A stretch of DNA of 64,000 nucleotides from JBNKFV01 sp050289485 (GTDB lineage Bacteria > Pseudomonadota > Gammaproteobacteria > Pseudomonadales > Cellvibrionaceae), in the NCBI GenBank assembly GCA_050289485.1, contig JBNKFV010000029.1:62001-126000 (forward strand), given 5' to 3'. Positions 52,229-61,205 of the stretch are shown here, one piece after another. The notes beneath the pieces were generated by a model, which ran no database searches, was not told the origin of the DNA, and saw only the letters and a program-made list of their open reading frames with translations. The translations under genes were made by a program, and so were the position numbers. Position 1 is the first letter of the stretch. Each line of letters opens with the position of its first letter.

Positions 52229-53515
52229 TTAAGTCTCGATGAGGGCTTCTATCCACTTGGCAATCGCCAGTAGGTTATCGTCGCTGCGTTGCTGGCCAAT
52301 CAGCTGAATGCCCAATGGTAAACCATGTTGGTCGCGCTTACCGGGTAGGGTGATGACTGGCAGTCCCATGGCCTGCCAGGGGCGGCTCATGTGCGGCGCG
52401 CCAGTTTTGTCATGGCCTAACGGGGCCGCGCCAGAGGCCGCAGGTGCGATGATGCCATCAATGTTTTCATGCCGTTGCCACAGCCACTGGCGCGTGTCTT
52501 CCGCGGCTTGCAGTGACGCGAGGTATTGGCTGCGCGGCATGGCAAGCCCGGTTTCTATCAGTTCCCGCAAAGGCGGGCTTAGCAAATCTTGTTGGCGAGA
52601 TTCGTACGCCAGGTTGCGGCATACTTCCCAGGCCATGATGTTACCGTGATGGTTCACCATGCTGGTAAGGAGCGGTTCGGCGTCGAGCCAAATTACCTCT
52701 ACGCCTTGTGCGGCAAATTGCTCGGCTAGTTCGTTGAGTGCTTGCGCCATGGCGGGCTCGGTATCGCCAATGTCTTCCCCGTTGCAAACCAGTATGCGCT
52801 TTGGTTTTATCGCGGCTTGCTGGTCACAGGCTGTACGCAAAAGCGCGGCGCGCATTAAGATAATATCTTCAACCTTGCGAGCAAACAGTCCCAGAGAATC
52901 GAGCGACTGGGCCAGTGGCTGCCCGCCACGCAGTGAGAACTCGCCGCGCGAGCCTACGTAGCCAATGGTGCCGCAATACGCCGCTGGGCGAATAACTGAG
53001 GCAGCGGTTTGTGAGCCCAGGGCCATGGGAACCATGCCATCGGCTACCGCAGCAGCGGAACCGCTTGAAGAGCCACCGGGGGTTCTATCGAGGCCCGCAG
53101 GGTTGCGGGTTTTGCCGGGTTTGAAGTAGGCAAATTCAGTGGTAACGGTTTTGCCCAGCACCATGGCTCCTGCTTGCTTGAGCAGCTCTACACAGGTGGC
53201 GTCTTCGATAGGTTGGCGGCCTTTGTGAATAGGCGAGCCCATTTCGGTTGGCATCGTGGCGGTATCAATAATATCTTTAATACCTACTGGCAGGCCTTTA
53301 AACAGGCTCTGTTCGTAAAACGCGCGGTGTTGCTGATAGTGTTGCAGGTACTGCTCGCGGCTGAGTTTATATTGCCAGGCAGCCACCTCGGGTTCTCGGG
53401 CATCAATGCGATCAAAGTAACTATGGATAACGGCGTCAGCAGTGGTGTCACCACGATTAATGCTGGCCAGTGCCTGTACCAGGCTGAGAGTGTTTAACGA
53501 ATGAGTCGCATTCAT
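52229..53515 (-). CDS. Amidase signature family protein
   Basis: A 428-residue amide hydrolase. The Ser-cisSer-Lys triad is visible: K80 in G-I-K-D, cis-Ser in G-G-S-S-S-G-S-A-A (148-154), and nucleophile S173 in T-A-A-S-V-I-R-P. The normal G-G-S before the nucleophile is A-A-S here. ATG 53515 with AGGAT ahead is chosen over a longer frame. Substrate is unknown; no GatB or GatC is nearby, so it is not the tRNA amidotransferase subunit. It abuts the IS30 remnant. Confidence 0.9.
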   Translation of the reverse strand: MNATHSLNTLSLVQALASINRGDTTADAVIHSYFDRIDAREPEVAAWQYKLSREQYLQHYQQHRAFYEQSLFKGLPVGIKDIIDTATMPTEMGSPIHKGRQPIEDATCVELLKQAGAMVLGKTVTTEFAYFKPGKTRNPAGLDRTPGGSSSGSAAAVADGMVPMALGSQTAASVIRPAAYCGTIGYVGSRGEFSLRGGQPLAQSLDSLGLFARKVEDIILMRAALLRTACDQQAAIKPKRILVCNGEDIGDTEPAMAQALNELAEQFAAQGVEVIWLDAEPLLTSMVNHHGNIMAWEVCRNLAYESRQQDLLSPPLRELIETGLAMPRSQYLASLQAAEDTRQWLWQRHENIDGIIAPAASGAAPLGHDKTGAPHMSRPWQAMGLPVITLPGKRDQHGLPLGIQLIGQQRSDDNLLAIAKWIEALIET

Positions 53516-53713
53516 GAGAGGATCCTGCTTGGTGACTGAATGGCTATGGTAGCTCTGAACCGAGGGTGGCTCTTCATTTTTAAGGCGGAGCACCCTGTTT
53601 AACATTACCGTATATTTTATCCACAGATTAACGCTACAAATCAATTGATTTTTCAAGTAATTTGCAAATGTAAGCTAGTAGGCAAGCTATAAGGTAAGCC
53701 ATGGAGGTGGTGA

Positions 53714-54316
53714 TTGAACCCAGAAAACATCGGTAAAGCGTATGACCAAATTACCCATTTATGGACGCGCCACGACTTTAACCGAACTAACGGCATTGAG
53801 CAGCATAAACGAGCGTTGCAGTTTGTGGGTGGCCACGGCTACGCGCTAGATGTGGGGTGTGGCTGTACCGGGCGTTTTAGTGCCTTGCTTGAAGCTGAGG
53901 GGTTCACCGTTGAAGGAGTAGATATCTCTGCAGGTATGTTGGCCTTGGCGAGGGAGCGGCAGCCTCACATCACGTTTTATCATGCCGACATTTGTTCTTG
54001 GGCGCCTCCACGACAGTATGACGTTATCACCGCGTGGGACAGCATCTGGCATATTCCTCTTTCGCAGCAGACCGGGGTTATCACCAAATTGGTGAATCAT
54101 CTAAACCCAGGCGGCGTACTGCTATTTTCGTTTGGCGGCACGGATGCGCCCGCCGAGAATACTGACGCTACCATGGGGCCGCAGGTGTACTACTCCACGC
54201 TGGGTGTTAATGGCTTTTTGGCGTTGGTGGCCGGGCTAGGTTGTATTCCCAGGCATCTCGAATACGATCAGCATCCAGAATTACATACCTATGTTGTGGT
54301 GCAAAAACCCGGTTAA
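53714..54316 (+). CDS. Class I SAM-dependent methyltransferase
   Basis: A 200-residue protein with SAM motif I L-D-V-G-C-G-C-T-G, motif II V-E-G-V-D-I-S-A-G-M, and F-Y-H-A-D-I as the next acidic site. It resembles small-molecule methyltransferases of the Methyltransf_25 type. The start is TTG 53714 with GGAGGTGG directly ahead; nearby ATG and GTG codons are out of frame. The acceptor is unknown. Confidence 0.88.
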   Translation: MNPENIGKAYDQITHLWTRHDFNRTNGIEQHKRALQFVGGHGYALDVGCGCTGRFSALLEAEGFTVEGVDISAGMLALARERQPHITFYHADICSWAPPRQYDVITAWDSIWHIPLSQQTGVITKLVNHLNPGGVLLFSFGGTDAPAENTDATMGPQVYYSTLGVNGFLALVAGLGCIPRHLEYDQHPELHTYVVVQKPG

Positions 54317-54519
54317 CCGGGTGTGTTGTAACACTACGGGTGTTAAGGCTCAGGGTTATACCCACAATTTTTGTAGGGTGCATGCTACTTTCTGTCGCTA
54401 GCTGTTGCTATGCTTGTGTGTCGCGGTTTACTACGGGTGGCGGTTTGGTACTCCATGCTGGTTCGCGAGTTATCAATAACATTGAGCGCTAGCACGCTTA
54501 GATGCGAGGAAGAAAAAAT

Positions 54520-55452
54520 ATGAGAAGGAAGATTATTTGCACGCTGTTGCTGGTACTGGGTATGCAGCACGCGATGGCGCAAGAGGGTGTTGCCGAGCCG
54601 GCTCTTGAGAACGTTGCGCCGGCAGAGCAAGTCGCCAGCGATGAGGAACAGCAGTACCTTGAGTGGGCCGGTAATATCTGGAATAGCATTAATCGACAAA
54701 CCGGTGTGATTAAGCTGGATAGTGCCGGTGCGAGATTGAACATACCAGAGAACTTTTATTTCCTTAACGCGAAAGACGCAGAGACGGTATTGGTAGATGT
54801 ATGGGGCAACCCGCCGGGGCGCTCGGTGTTAGGGATGTTGTTTCCGGCCGATGTAACACCGTTTGATCCAGACTCATGGGCCGTTACCATCGAATATGAA
54901 GAAGATGGTTATATCGATGACGACAATGCGGCCGACATCGATTACAACGATTTGCTGGCTGATATGCAGAAGGATGCTCGCGCAGAAAGCAAAGAACGTA
55001 AAGCTGCTGGCTACGACGCTATCGAGCTGGTGGGCTGGGCTGCTCACCCTTATTACGATGAACAAGCGCACAAGCTGCATTGGGCAAAGGAGCTTCAATT
55101 TGGTGACGATCCCGAGCATGTACTTAACTACAATATTCGCGTGTTGGGCCGCAAGGGTGTGCTGGTATTGAACTTTATTGCTGGTATGGAGCAGTTGCCA
55201 CTGATTGAAGATCAAGTCAGCAACGTGTTAGCGATGGCTGAGTTCGACCAAGGTTCTCGCTATGCTGATTTTAATCCCGACGTTGATAAAGTGGCGGCCT
55301 ATGGTTTGGGGGCATTGGTCACCGGCAAACTGTTGGCAAAAACCGGTATTATTGCGATGGCGCTGGTTTTTCTGAAAAAGTTTGGAGTGATAATTTTGCT
55401 GGGCCTGGGGGCGTTGGTTAAGTCTGTATTTGGTCGAGGCAAAAACAAGTAA
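54520..55452 (+). CDS. DUF2167 membrane protein
   Basis: A 310-residue protein with a signal peptide (to about A-M-A), then a periplasmic region with the DUF2167 features L-N-I-P-E-N-F-Y-F-L, W-G-N-P-P-G and G-W-A-A-H-P-Y-Y-D. Two membrane spans close to the C-terminus anchor it. ATG 54520 with GAGGAAG is used; ATG 54502 is in frame but less well placed. Function of the family is unknown. Confidence 0.88.
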   Translation: MRRKIICTLLLVLGMQHAMAQEGVAEPALENVAPAEQVASDEEQQYLEWAGNIWNSINRQTGVIKLDSAGARLNIPENFYFLNAKDAETVLVDVWGNPPGRSVLGMLFPADVTPFDPDSWAVTIEYEEDGYIDDDNAADIDYNDLLADMQKDARAESKERKAAGYDAIELVGWAAHPYYDEQAHKLHWAKELQFGDDPEHVLNYNIRVLGRKGVLVLNFIAGMEQLPLIEDQVSNVLAMAEFDQGSRYADFNPDVDKVAAYGLGALVTGKLLAKTGIIAMALVFLKKFGVIILLGLGALVKSVFGRGKNK

Positions 55453-55480
55453 GTTAGGTTTATGCCAATATTACAGGCAT

Positions 55481-55509
55481 AAAAAAACCACCTTCCTAAG
55501 AAGGTGGTT
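55481..55509 (-). terminator. Terminator after ligAB
   Basis: Stem AACCACCTTC / GAAGGTGGTT with a four-base loop and seven T residues on the minus strand, 31 bases past ligB. Confidence 0.92.
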
Positions 55510-55539
55510 AAGCTTCATGTCAAAGCAATGGGTAAACAG

Positions 55540-56382
55540 TTACTCGGCGTTTTCCAGCAGTAGTACGCCCGCGCCAGTGTTGGAAATAGGCGCATGATAA
55601 TGCTTATGTAAGCAATTGACTTTGTCGTTCAACGCGCCGCGCATCACCATCCACATAATCGTTTCGATCCCTTCGGTACCTGCGCGCTCAATGATGTAGT
55701 CGTTGCTTAGGCCCGCAAACCACTCTGGGTTGTTGATGATGCTTTCAATACATTCCAGGTCGAAATCTACGTCGATTAAGCCAGCACGTTCACCTTGCAA
55801 CTGGTGCGACATACCGCCGGTACCCGCGATGACCACTTTCAGGTCTTCGGGGTAAGATTCAATGGCTTTTTTCAGTGCTTTACCCAGTTTGTAGCAGCGT
55901 TGTGCTGTTGGCACAGGGTGCTGAACGGTGTTCACTGCCAGAGGAATCGTGGTAATTGGCCACTCTTCGTGATCGCCAAACAGTACGCGTACGGGGTTAA
56001 CAAAGCCGTGGTCTACCAGCATTTCTTGACAAGTACACATGTCGAACTCTTGCTCGATCAGTGATTCGGCCATATGCCAGGAAAACTGTGCGTCACCTTT
56101 AAACGGCGGCTGTGGTTTCAGGCCCCAGCCTTCGTCTGCATTCTCGTACACATCGGCACAGCCCAGCGCAAAGGTAGGTACTTTGTCGAGGAAAAAGTTT
56201 AGGCCGTGGTCGTTATACACAATAATGATAACGTCGGGTTTTACTTTTTCGAGCCATTCGTGAATAGGTTTGTAGCCGTCGAAAAAACGCTTCCAGTAAT
56301 GCTCCTGGGTTAAACCCTGGGAGATGGCATTGCCCACCGCCGGGATGTGCGAAGTTGTAATACCGCCAACAATTTTAGCCAT
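55540..56382 (-). CDS. ligB: Class III extradiol dioxygenase, catalytic beta subunit (LigB type)
   Basis: The 280-residue catalytic subunit of a protocatechuate 4,5-dioxygenase-like enzyme opens a catechol ring next to the hydroxyls. Iron ligands H12 (T-S-H-I-P), H59 (Y-N-D-H-G) and E240, and the base H193 (G-G-M-S-H-Q-L-Q-G), match the Sphingobium LigB positions at a constant offset of two. Its start overlaps the ligA stop by eight bases. No other 4,5-cleavage pathway gene (ligC, ligI, ligJ) is nearby, so the real ring substrate is open. Confidence 0.93.
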   Translation of the reverse strand: MAKIVGGITTSHIPAVGNAISQGLTQEHYWKRFFDGYKPIHEWLEKVKPDVIIIVYNDHGLNFFLDKVPTFALGCADVYENADEGWGLKPQPPFKGDAQFSWHMAESLIEQEFDMCTCQEMLVDHGFVNPVRVLFGDHEEWPITTIPLAVNTVQHPVPTAQRCYKLGKALKKAIESYPEDLKVVIAGTGGMSHQLQGERAGLIDVDFDLECIESIINNPEWFAGLSNDYIIERAGTEGIETIMWMVMRGALNDKVNCLHKHYHAPISNTGAGVLLLENAE

Positions 56383-56776
56383 TCCAGTAACCCTCTTCTT
56401 TCTCTAAACGCTCTTCCAGGCCGTCACGTTTGGCCAGAAGTTTTGCAATAAATTCTTCGGTGGTAACACCTTGAAACTGAGCGCCACAGTCTTGTACCGA
56501 CACGCCCCGCGGAATCGCCATTTTGGCCATGTAATAAATATTGGCGCCAGCGCGCAACATGCCCAAAAAGTCGTTGTTTAAAAAGTACTGTTTGTGCTCT
56601 TCCGGCAGCTTAAACTTGTCGCAGTAGGCCGCTGGGTCGGCTTCGTACTCAGCCCGGTTTTTTTCAGTGTTGAAAGAAAACAGCAGCTTATTCATGGCGT
56701 AAGCACTGTGGGCGTGCTTGCCGTCAAACACGTAGGTGCCTGGTAATTCGTCGTATTTATGCTTTTTCCAAACCAT
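56375..56776 (-). CDS. ligA: Extradiol dioxygenase alpha subunit (LigA type)
   Basis: A 133-residue mostly helical subunit that forms the lid over the LigB active site. Family marks: G-T-Y-V-F-D-G near the N-terminus, S-F-N, and the L-R-A-G-A-N-I-Y-Y region. ATG 56776 with AGGGGG six bases away is preferred over a longer frame. It forms an operon with ligB. Confidence 0.92.
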   Translation of the reverse strand: MVWKKHKYDELPGTYVFDGKHAHSAYAMNKLLFSFNTEKNRAEYEADPAAYCDKFKLPEEHKQYFLNNDFLGMLRAGANIYYMAKMAIPRGVSVQDCGAQFQGVTTEEFIAKLLAKRDGLEERLEKEEGYWNG

Positions 56777-57164
56777 GGTAACCCCCTGGAACGGTGATAT
56801 AGGTGCAAAACGGGTGGGTTTAGCCACGCAGGTTAACCCTAAAGCCCCTTGTCGTCAATTTTATGGATCCACAACCATGTTTAAATTGGGTTTTTTACCT
56901 TTAATGTTCGTTTTTTTTCTTATTTTGGATCCATATTGTGCCTGAACGGCTTAATACAATTCCCTCAGATAGCTCATTAAGCCCAGAGGGCAAGTATAGC
57001 TGTGCCAGCGGCTAGTGGCTGTTGGAATCGGTTTTAATCGCCATGACAAAGGGTGACAGCCAAGGTTAAACCTGAAGATTTGAACTCTATGGTGGCGAAA
57101 AATACGGCTACAATTTAAGTCGTTAGGACGACTGCCCAGCCCTTTGATTGTTATTGGACAACCT
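56777..57164. other. Divergent gap between ligA and the hybrid kinase gene
   Basis: About 390 bases with no supported gene. It contains two TGGATCCA palindromes (reported separately) and AT-rich tracts that could hold the ligA promoter. Confidence 0.6.
56864..56933. promoter_or_regulatory. Paired TGGATCCA palindromes upstream of ligA
   Basis: TGGATCCA occurs at 56864-56871 and 56926-56933. The flanks make the pair an inverted arrangement of TATGGATCCA, centred about 120 bases before ligA. They could be operators of an aromatic-responsive regulator; none is encoded next to them. Confidence 0.35.
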
Positions 57165-60100
57165 ATGCCGAACCACAGCTCCCCTGAAGTAAACAGCAGT
57201 ACCGTCGACCGCCTGGCGAAATCTGTTAGCGCGATACATGGCAGTAAAACCGCATGGATCGTATTGCTGGTGTCACTGGTGATTACCGTTGCAGCCTACC
57301 AGCTGTCGAGCGAGCAAGTGGAAAGCCGGGGGCGAGACCGCTTTGACTTTCGCGCTACAGAGATTGTGCATGCGATCGAAGAACGTATGGCGCACTACGA
57401 GCAGGCGCTGCAGGGAGGGGTGGCACTGTTTAATGCCATTGATAACGTCAACCGCAAGGCGTGGCATGACTATGTCGATTCACTCAATTTGGATGAAACC
57501 TTGCCCGGTATTCAGGGGATGGGTTACGCCATACCCGTGGCCGCTGCCGATAAAGAGGCTGTTGAACAGCGTATTCGTGAGGAAGGTTTTCCAGAGTTTG
57601 CCATTCAGCCTAGCGGTGACAGGCCTGAGTACAGCACCATTATTTACCTGGAACCCTTCGATTGGCGTAACCAGCGGGCATTTGGTTACGACATGTGGAG
57701 TAACGATATGCGTCGCGCCGCCATGGCCCGTGCCCGTGACGAAGGGGTAGCGGCAACCTCGGGCATTATCACGTTAGTGCAGGAGACAGATACCAATGTG
57801 CAGGCGGGCTTTCTTACTTACTTGCCGGTATATAGTACTAAGATGGTGCCACCTACCGTTAAGCAACGCCGGGCCGCATTTAGAGGATGGGTGTATGCTC
57901 CGTTTCGGGCGGGCAATTTAATGGCTGGTGTATTGGGCAGTGAGGATCTGAACATCGGCTTTGAAATCTACGATGGCACAGCCGTGACTGATGAGGCGCT
58001 GTTGTACCAGTCTTTAGAAAATGTGTCTTCCGACGTGGCATTTACCCGCACCGACCAAGTGGTGTTACAGGGGCGCCCCTGGCTGATTCGTTTTTACTCG
58101 AACAATAGCTTGCTGACTGTTGGTGAAGCGAAGTTGCCAGTTTACGTGCTGGTGGCAGGTTTGATCGTTGATGTGCTGCTGTTTTACGTGATTGTTACGC
58201 TTCATTTATTAAACCAGCGGGCACGTAAGCTTGCGTTGCAACTGGATGAAAAATATCAGCAAGCAACAGTGGACTTGCGTAAACATCTCGAATTTGCCGA
58301 GTATAAAGCGAAAGAAGCTGAAACATTTTTTCAGCTTGCGCCAGAAGCGTTTTTTATCGTCAATGAAAGTGGGTGTATTGTCAGCGCCAATAAAAACGCC
58401 CACAAAATATTTGGTTATCAAAACGACAGCTTGCTAGGGCGGCAGATAGAAGAGCTCTTGCCCGATGAGTTGTGTATGCAGCATGTGCAGTGGCGAGAAA
58501 GTTATATGGCCAATTCGTATCCTCGTGTTATGGGTAGCGGGGAAGCGTTTCGAGCGCAACGCCAGTCTGGTGAGGAGTTTGACGTTTCGGTAAATCTTGA
58601 GCCTATTCGACGTGCCGATGGCAACTTTGTGATTGTGGCTGTGCACGACGTTACCATGCAACGAGTGATTGAAAATGATCTCAAACTGGCCAAGAAAAAC
58701 GCCGAAGAGTCGAGCCGGGCCAAGTCTGAATTTGTGGCGAATATGAGCCATGAAATTCGCACACCACTTAATGCGGTGCTTGGCACCGCGCTGTTGTTGG
58801 AGAAAACGGTACTCACCGCTGAGCAGAAGAAATATTTGTCGATGGTGCAGCAAGCCGGCAAATCGTTGCTGGCAATTGTTAACGATATTCTCGATTTGTC
58901 GAAGATTGAGGCCGGGCAACTGCATATCAACTGTGACCTGTTTTCTTTAGATGACCTATTAGATGACCTCGCAGCGGTGATGTCGATCACGGCGGGTAGC
59001 CGGCCGTTGGAGCTGGTAATTCATTGTGAGCCCGATGTGGCAACGCACTTCTACGGCGACAGCTTCCGGCTAAAGCAGATCTTGATGAATTTATTGTCTA
59101 ATGCAATTAAGTTTACCCAGGCAGGAAAAATCGTTTTACGGGTATCTCGTGGCTTTAACGAAAATGGAGAGGCGTTGTTACAGTTTGTGGTGAGCGATAC
59201 TGGTATCGGCATGACGGAAGAGCAGCAGAGCCGTTTATTTAATGCATTTTCCCAAGCGGATAATTCCATTACTCGCCGCTTTGGCGGCACCGGCCTGGGG
59301 TTGGTTATTTGCAGCAAATTGATGCAAATGATGGGTGGCACTATTGATTTACAGAGTCAGCAAGGTAACGGCAGTGTGTTTACTGCAACCTTGCCGTTGC
59401 AGGAAACGCACGGCCCCGCTAAACAGTGGCCTGCTCTTAGAGTGCTGGCGCTGGTGGAGTCACCTGAAAGTGCCGAGAGTATTCGCGCAATTGCGCAACG
59501 TATGGGGTGCAAAGCCGTATGTGTGGATAACCTGCCAGCCGCAACGGTGGTCTTGCAAGGTACTGGCTTAGTGGGTAAAGGGCAGTTAGTGGTAGTTAAT
59601 TTGCTAAGCGAGGCCGAGGCCGATGATGTGGCACAATTTGCTGCCGAACTTGGCGAGCGTGATAGCCCGCTGCTATTGGCGGTTAAAAGCTGTGGTCGTG
59701 ACACCAGCTCGGGCGTTTTTGCCGCCATTGAGTGGCAGGCTGTACTTGCGGCACCACTTACGGTGGGTGGGTTGTGTGCTGTGTTGCCATGTGATCAGCC
59801 GGGTGAAGACGATATTGCCGATGGGGTTGTTCCGGGTATCCAGAGCGTGCTGGTGGGGGCCAACATTTTATTGGTTGAAGATAATCTCTTTAATCAGACC
59901 ATCGCCAGTGATCTGCTACATGACTATGGCGCAACCGTGGAGGTGGCCAACCATGGTAAGCAAGCCTTGGATATGTTGCGGGAGCAGTGCGACTACGACC
60001 TGATATTAATGGATATTCAAATGCCGGAAATGGATGGTCTAACCGCCACGCGTAAACTACGTGATGAGCTGAAGCTAAAACTGCCGGTGATTGCTATGTC

Positions 60101-60659
60101 TGCCGGGGTGATGGCAGAAGAAAAACAAATGTGTTTTTCCCATGGCATGGATGACTTTGTCGCCAAGCCTATCGAAGAAGACGAGCTGCTTGGCACGCTC
60201 ACGAAATATTATCGTGCTCGCCACATCGATGATGGGCTACCCGGTAAAGAGCGCGAAGCGGCTGCCAATGTGTGTGTTGACGCTGAGGGGCTAAAAGAAC
60301 CAGCCTTTGATGCCAGTCGTATTGAAAGGGTTACCAAAGGGCGGCCCGAACGTATCGCAAAAATCTGTGATTCGTTGCGTACTTTGGTGGATCAAGGGGC
60401 CGAGCAAATTCATGTAGGGCGCGGGGCGTTAGAATCTGGAGACTATGCCGAGGCTAAATTTATTTTTCACAATCTCAAGGGGGTCGTATCCAACTACGGC
60501 GGCGCAGAGCTCGTGAATGCGATTGTGAAGCTGGAGTCGGGTTTGAGTGCAGAGCTGCCAGCTAATGAAATTGTATCGCTGGTGTTCGAAGTTGATGCTC
60601 GGTTTGACGTTTTCGTCACCGAAGCAAAAGATTGGTTAGATGCCGCCGTGCCCGCGTAA
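57165..60659 (+). CDS. CHASE1 hybrid histidine kinase with two receiver-like domains and Hpt
   Basis: A protein of about 1164 residues. Two membrane spans (about 30-48 and 315-338) frame a periplasmic CHASE1 sensor (P-G-I-Q-G-M-G-Y-A, Y-L-E-P, G-Y-D-M). PAS follows (about 375-495), then HisKA with H529 in S-H-E-I-R-T-P, HATPase (D-T-G-I-G-M, G-G-T-G-L-G-L), a degenerate receiver-like stretch, a real receiver with D950 (L-M-D-I-Q-M-P), and Hpt with H1102 in F-H-N-L-K-G. All steps of a phosphorelay except the final regulator are in one chain. The degenerate receiver lacks the acidic pocket and acceptor Asp. ATG 57165 is assumed; TTG 57144 is also in frame. Confidence 0.92.
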   Translation: MPNHSSPEVNSSTVDRLAKSVSAIHGSKTAWIVLLVSLVITVAAYQLSSEQVESRGRDRFDFRATEIVHAIEERMAHYEQALQGGVALFNAIDNVNRKAWHDYVDSLNLDETLPGIQGMGYAIPVAAADKEAVEQRIREEGFPEFAIQPSGDRPEYSTIIYLEPFDWRNQRAFGYDMWSNDMRRAAMARARDEGVAATSGIITLVQETDTNVQAGFLTYLPVYSTKMVPPTVKQRRAAFRGWVYAPFRAGNLMAGVLGSEDLNIGFEIYDGTAVTDEALLYQSLENVSSDVAFTRTDQVVLQGRPWLIRFYSNNSLLTVGEAKLPVYVLVAGLIVDVLLFYVIVTLHLLNQRARKLALQLDEKYQQATVDLRKHLEFAEYKAKEAETFFQLAPEAFFIVNESGCIVSANKNAHKIFGYQNDSLLGRQIEELLPDELCMQHVQWRESYMANSYPRVMGSGEAFRAQRQSGEEFDVSVNLEPIRRADGNFVIVAVHDVTMQRVIENDLKLAKKNAEESSRAKSEFVANMSHEIRTPLNAVLGTALLLEKTVLTAEQKKYLSMVQQAGKSLLAIVNDILDLSKIEAGQLHINCDLFSLDDLLDDLAAVMSITAGSRPLELVIHCEPDVATHFYGDSFRLKQILMNLLSNAIKFTQAGKIVLRVSRGFNENGEALLQFVVSDTGIGMTEEQQSRLFNAFSQADNSITRRFGGTGLGLVICSKLMQMMGGTIDLQSQQGNGSVFTATLPLQETHGPAKQWPALRVLALVESPESAESIRAIAQRMGCKAVCVDNLPAATVVLQGTGLVGKGQLVVVNLLSEAEADDVAQFAAELGERDSPLLLAVKSCGRDTSSGVFAAIEWQAVLAAPLTVGGLCAVLPCDQPGEDDIADGVVPGIQSVLVGANILLVEDNLFNQTIASDLLHDYGATVEVANHGKQALDMLREQCDYDLILMDIQMPEMDGLTATRKLRDELKLKLPVIAMSAGVMAEEKQMCFSHGMDDFVAKPIEEDELLGTLTKYYRARHIDDGLPGKEREAAANVCVDAEGLKEPAFDASRIERVTKGRPERIAKICDSLRTLVDQGAEQIHVGRGALESGDYAEAKFIFHNLKGVVSNYGGAELVNAIVKLESGLSAELPANEIVSLVFEVDARFDVFVTEAKDWLDAAVPA

Positions 60660-61205
60660 GCGCCAGCTGCAGAGCTTTAATAATAAATACCAAACGTTCC
60701 ACTGTCAGTATTGCCGCAGTACAGGCCTTGGTCTGGGGGTAGGGCTTCTCTCATCTGGTTTATGTCAGTCCGTGGCCTGGTAATTTGTATGGTCTTACAA
60801 TTTGCCCTGTGGGCCGGGGGAGCAATTTTTCCTGGTGAATAGTGAAAATCCTGTGTTGGATTAGATTATCTGCGGGAACAAGGATCGTTAACCTATTTGG
60901 TCAGGCCGGTATTGTGGTGCCGGGTTGGAATATTCACGACACCATAGTGGGCTACATTTATGTAGTTAATTCAGCATTGACCTCAATCACTGATGAACAA
61001 AGCATCGTTAATTTTTCATTACTTGCCTGCGCAGCTGTTGAGTCGCAGCAGGTACGTGTGTGGTACCCTTACCAAGCTGCACCAGAACCCAGATTGATGT
61101 CCTTAACGTCTGCTGATGCCAATGGCCGTTACTCGTTAACACTTCCTGTTAACGCCCTTCCGCCTAAAGCTCGCAGCAATACTTTTGGGGAGCGTTTTAA
61201 ACTCA
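60660..61205. other. Long gap before the EAL protein gene, with one doubtful frame
   Basis: About 545 bases. A GTG-initiated frame of 124 codons (60842-61216) overlaps the next gene, lacks a ribosome site and shows no recognisable domain, apart from a D-A-N-G-R-Y-S-L-T-L-P segment that could be chance. It is not called as a gene. No terminator for the kinase gene was found. Confidence 0.5.

Noticed and set aside
54502..54519. Upstream ATG start for the DUF2167 gene
   Set aside because: The ribosome site GAGGAAG lies between it and the second ATG, so the second is the better start.
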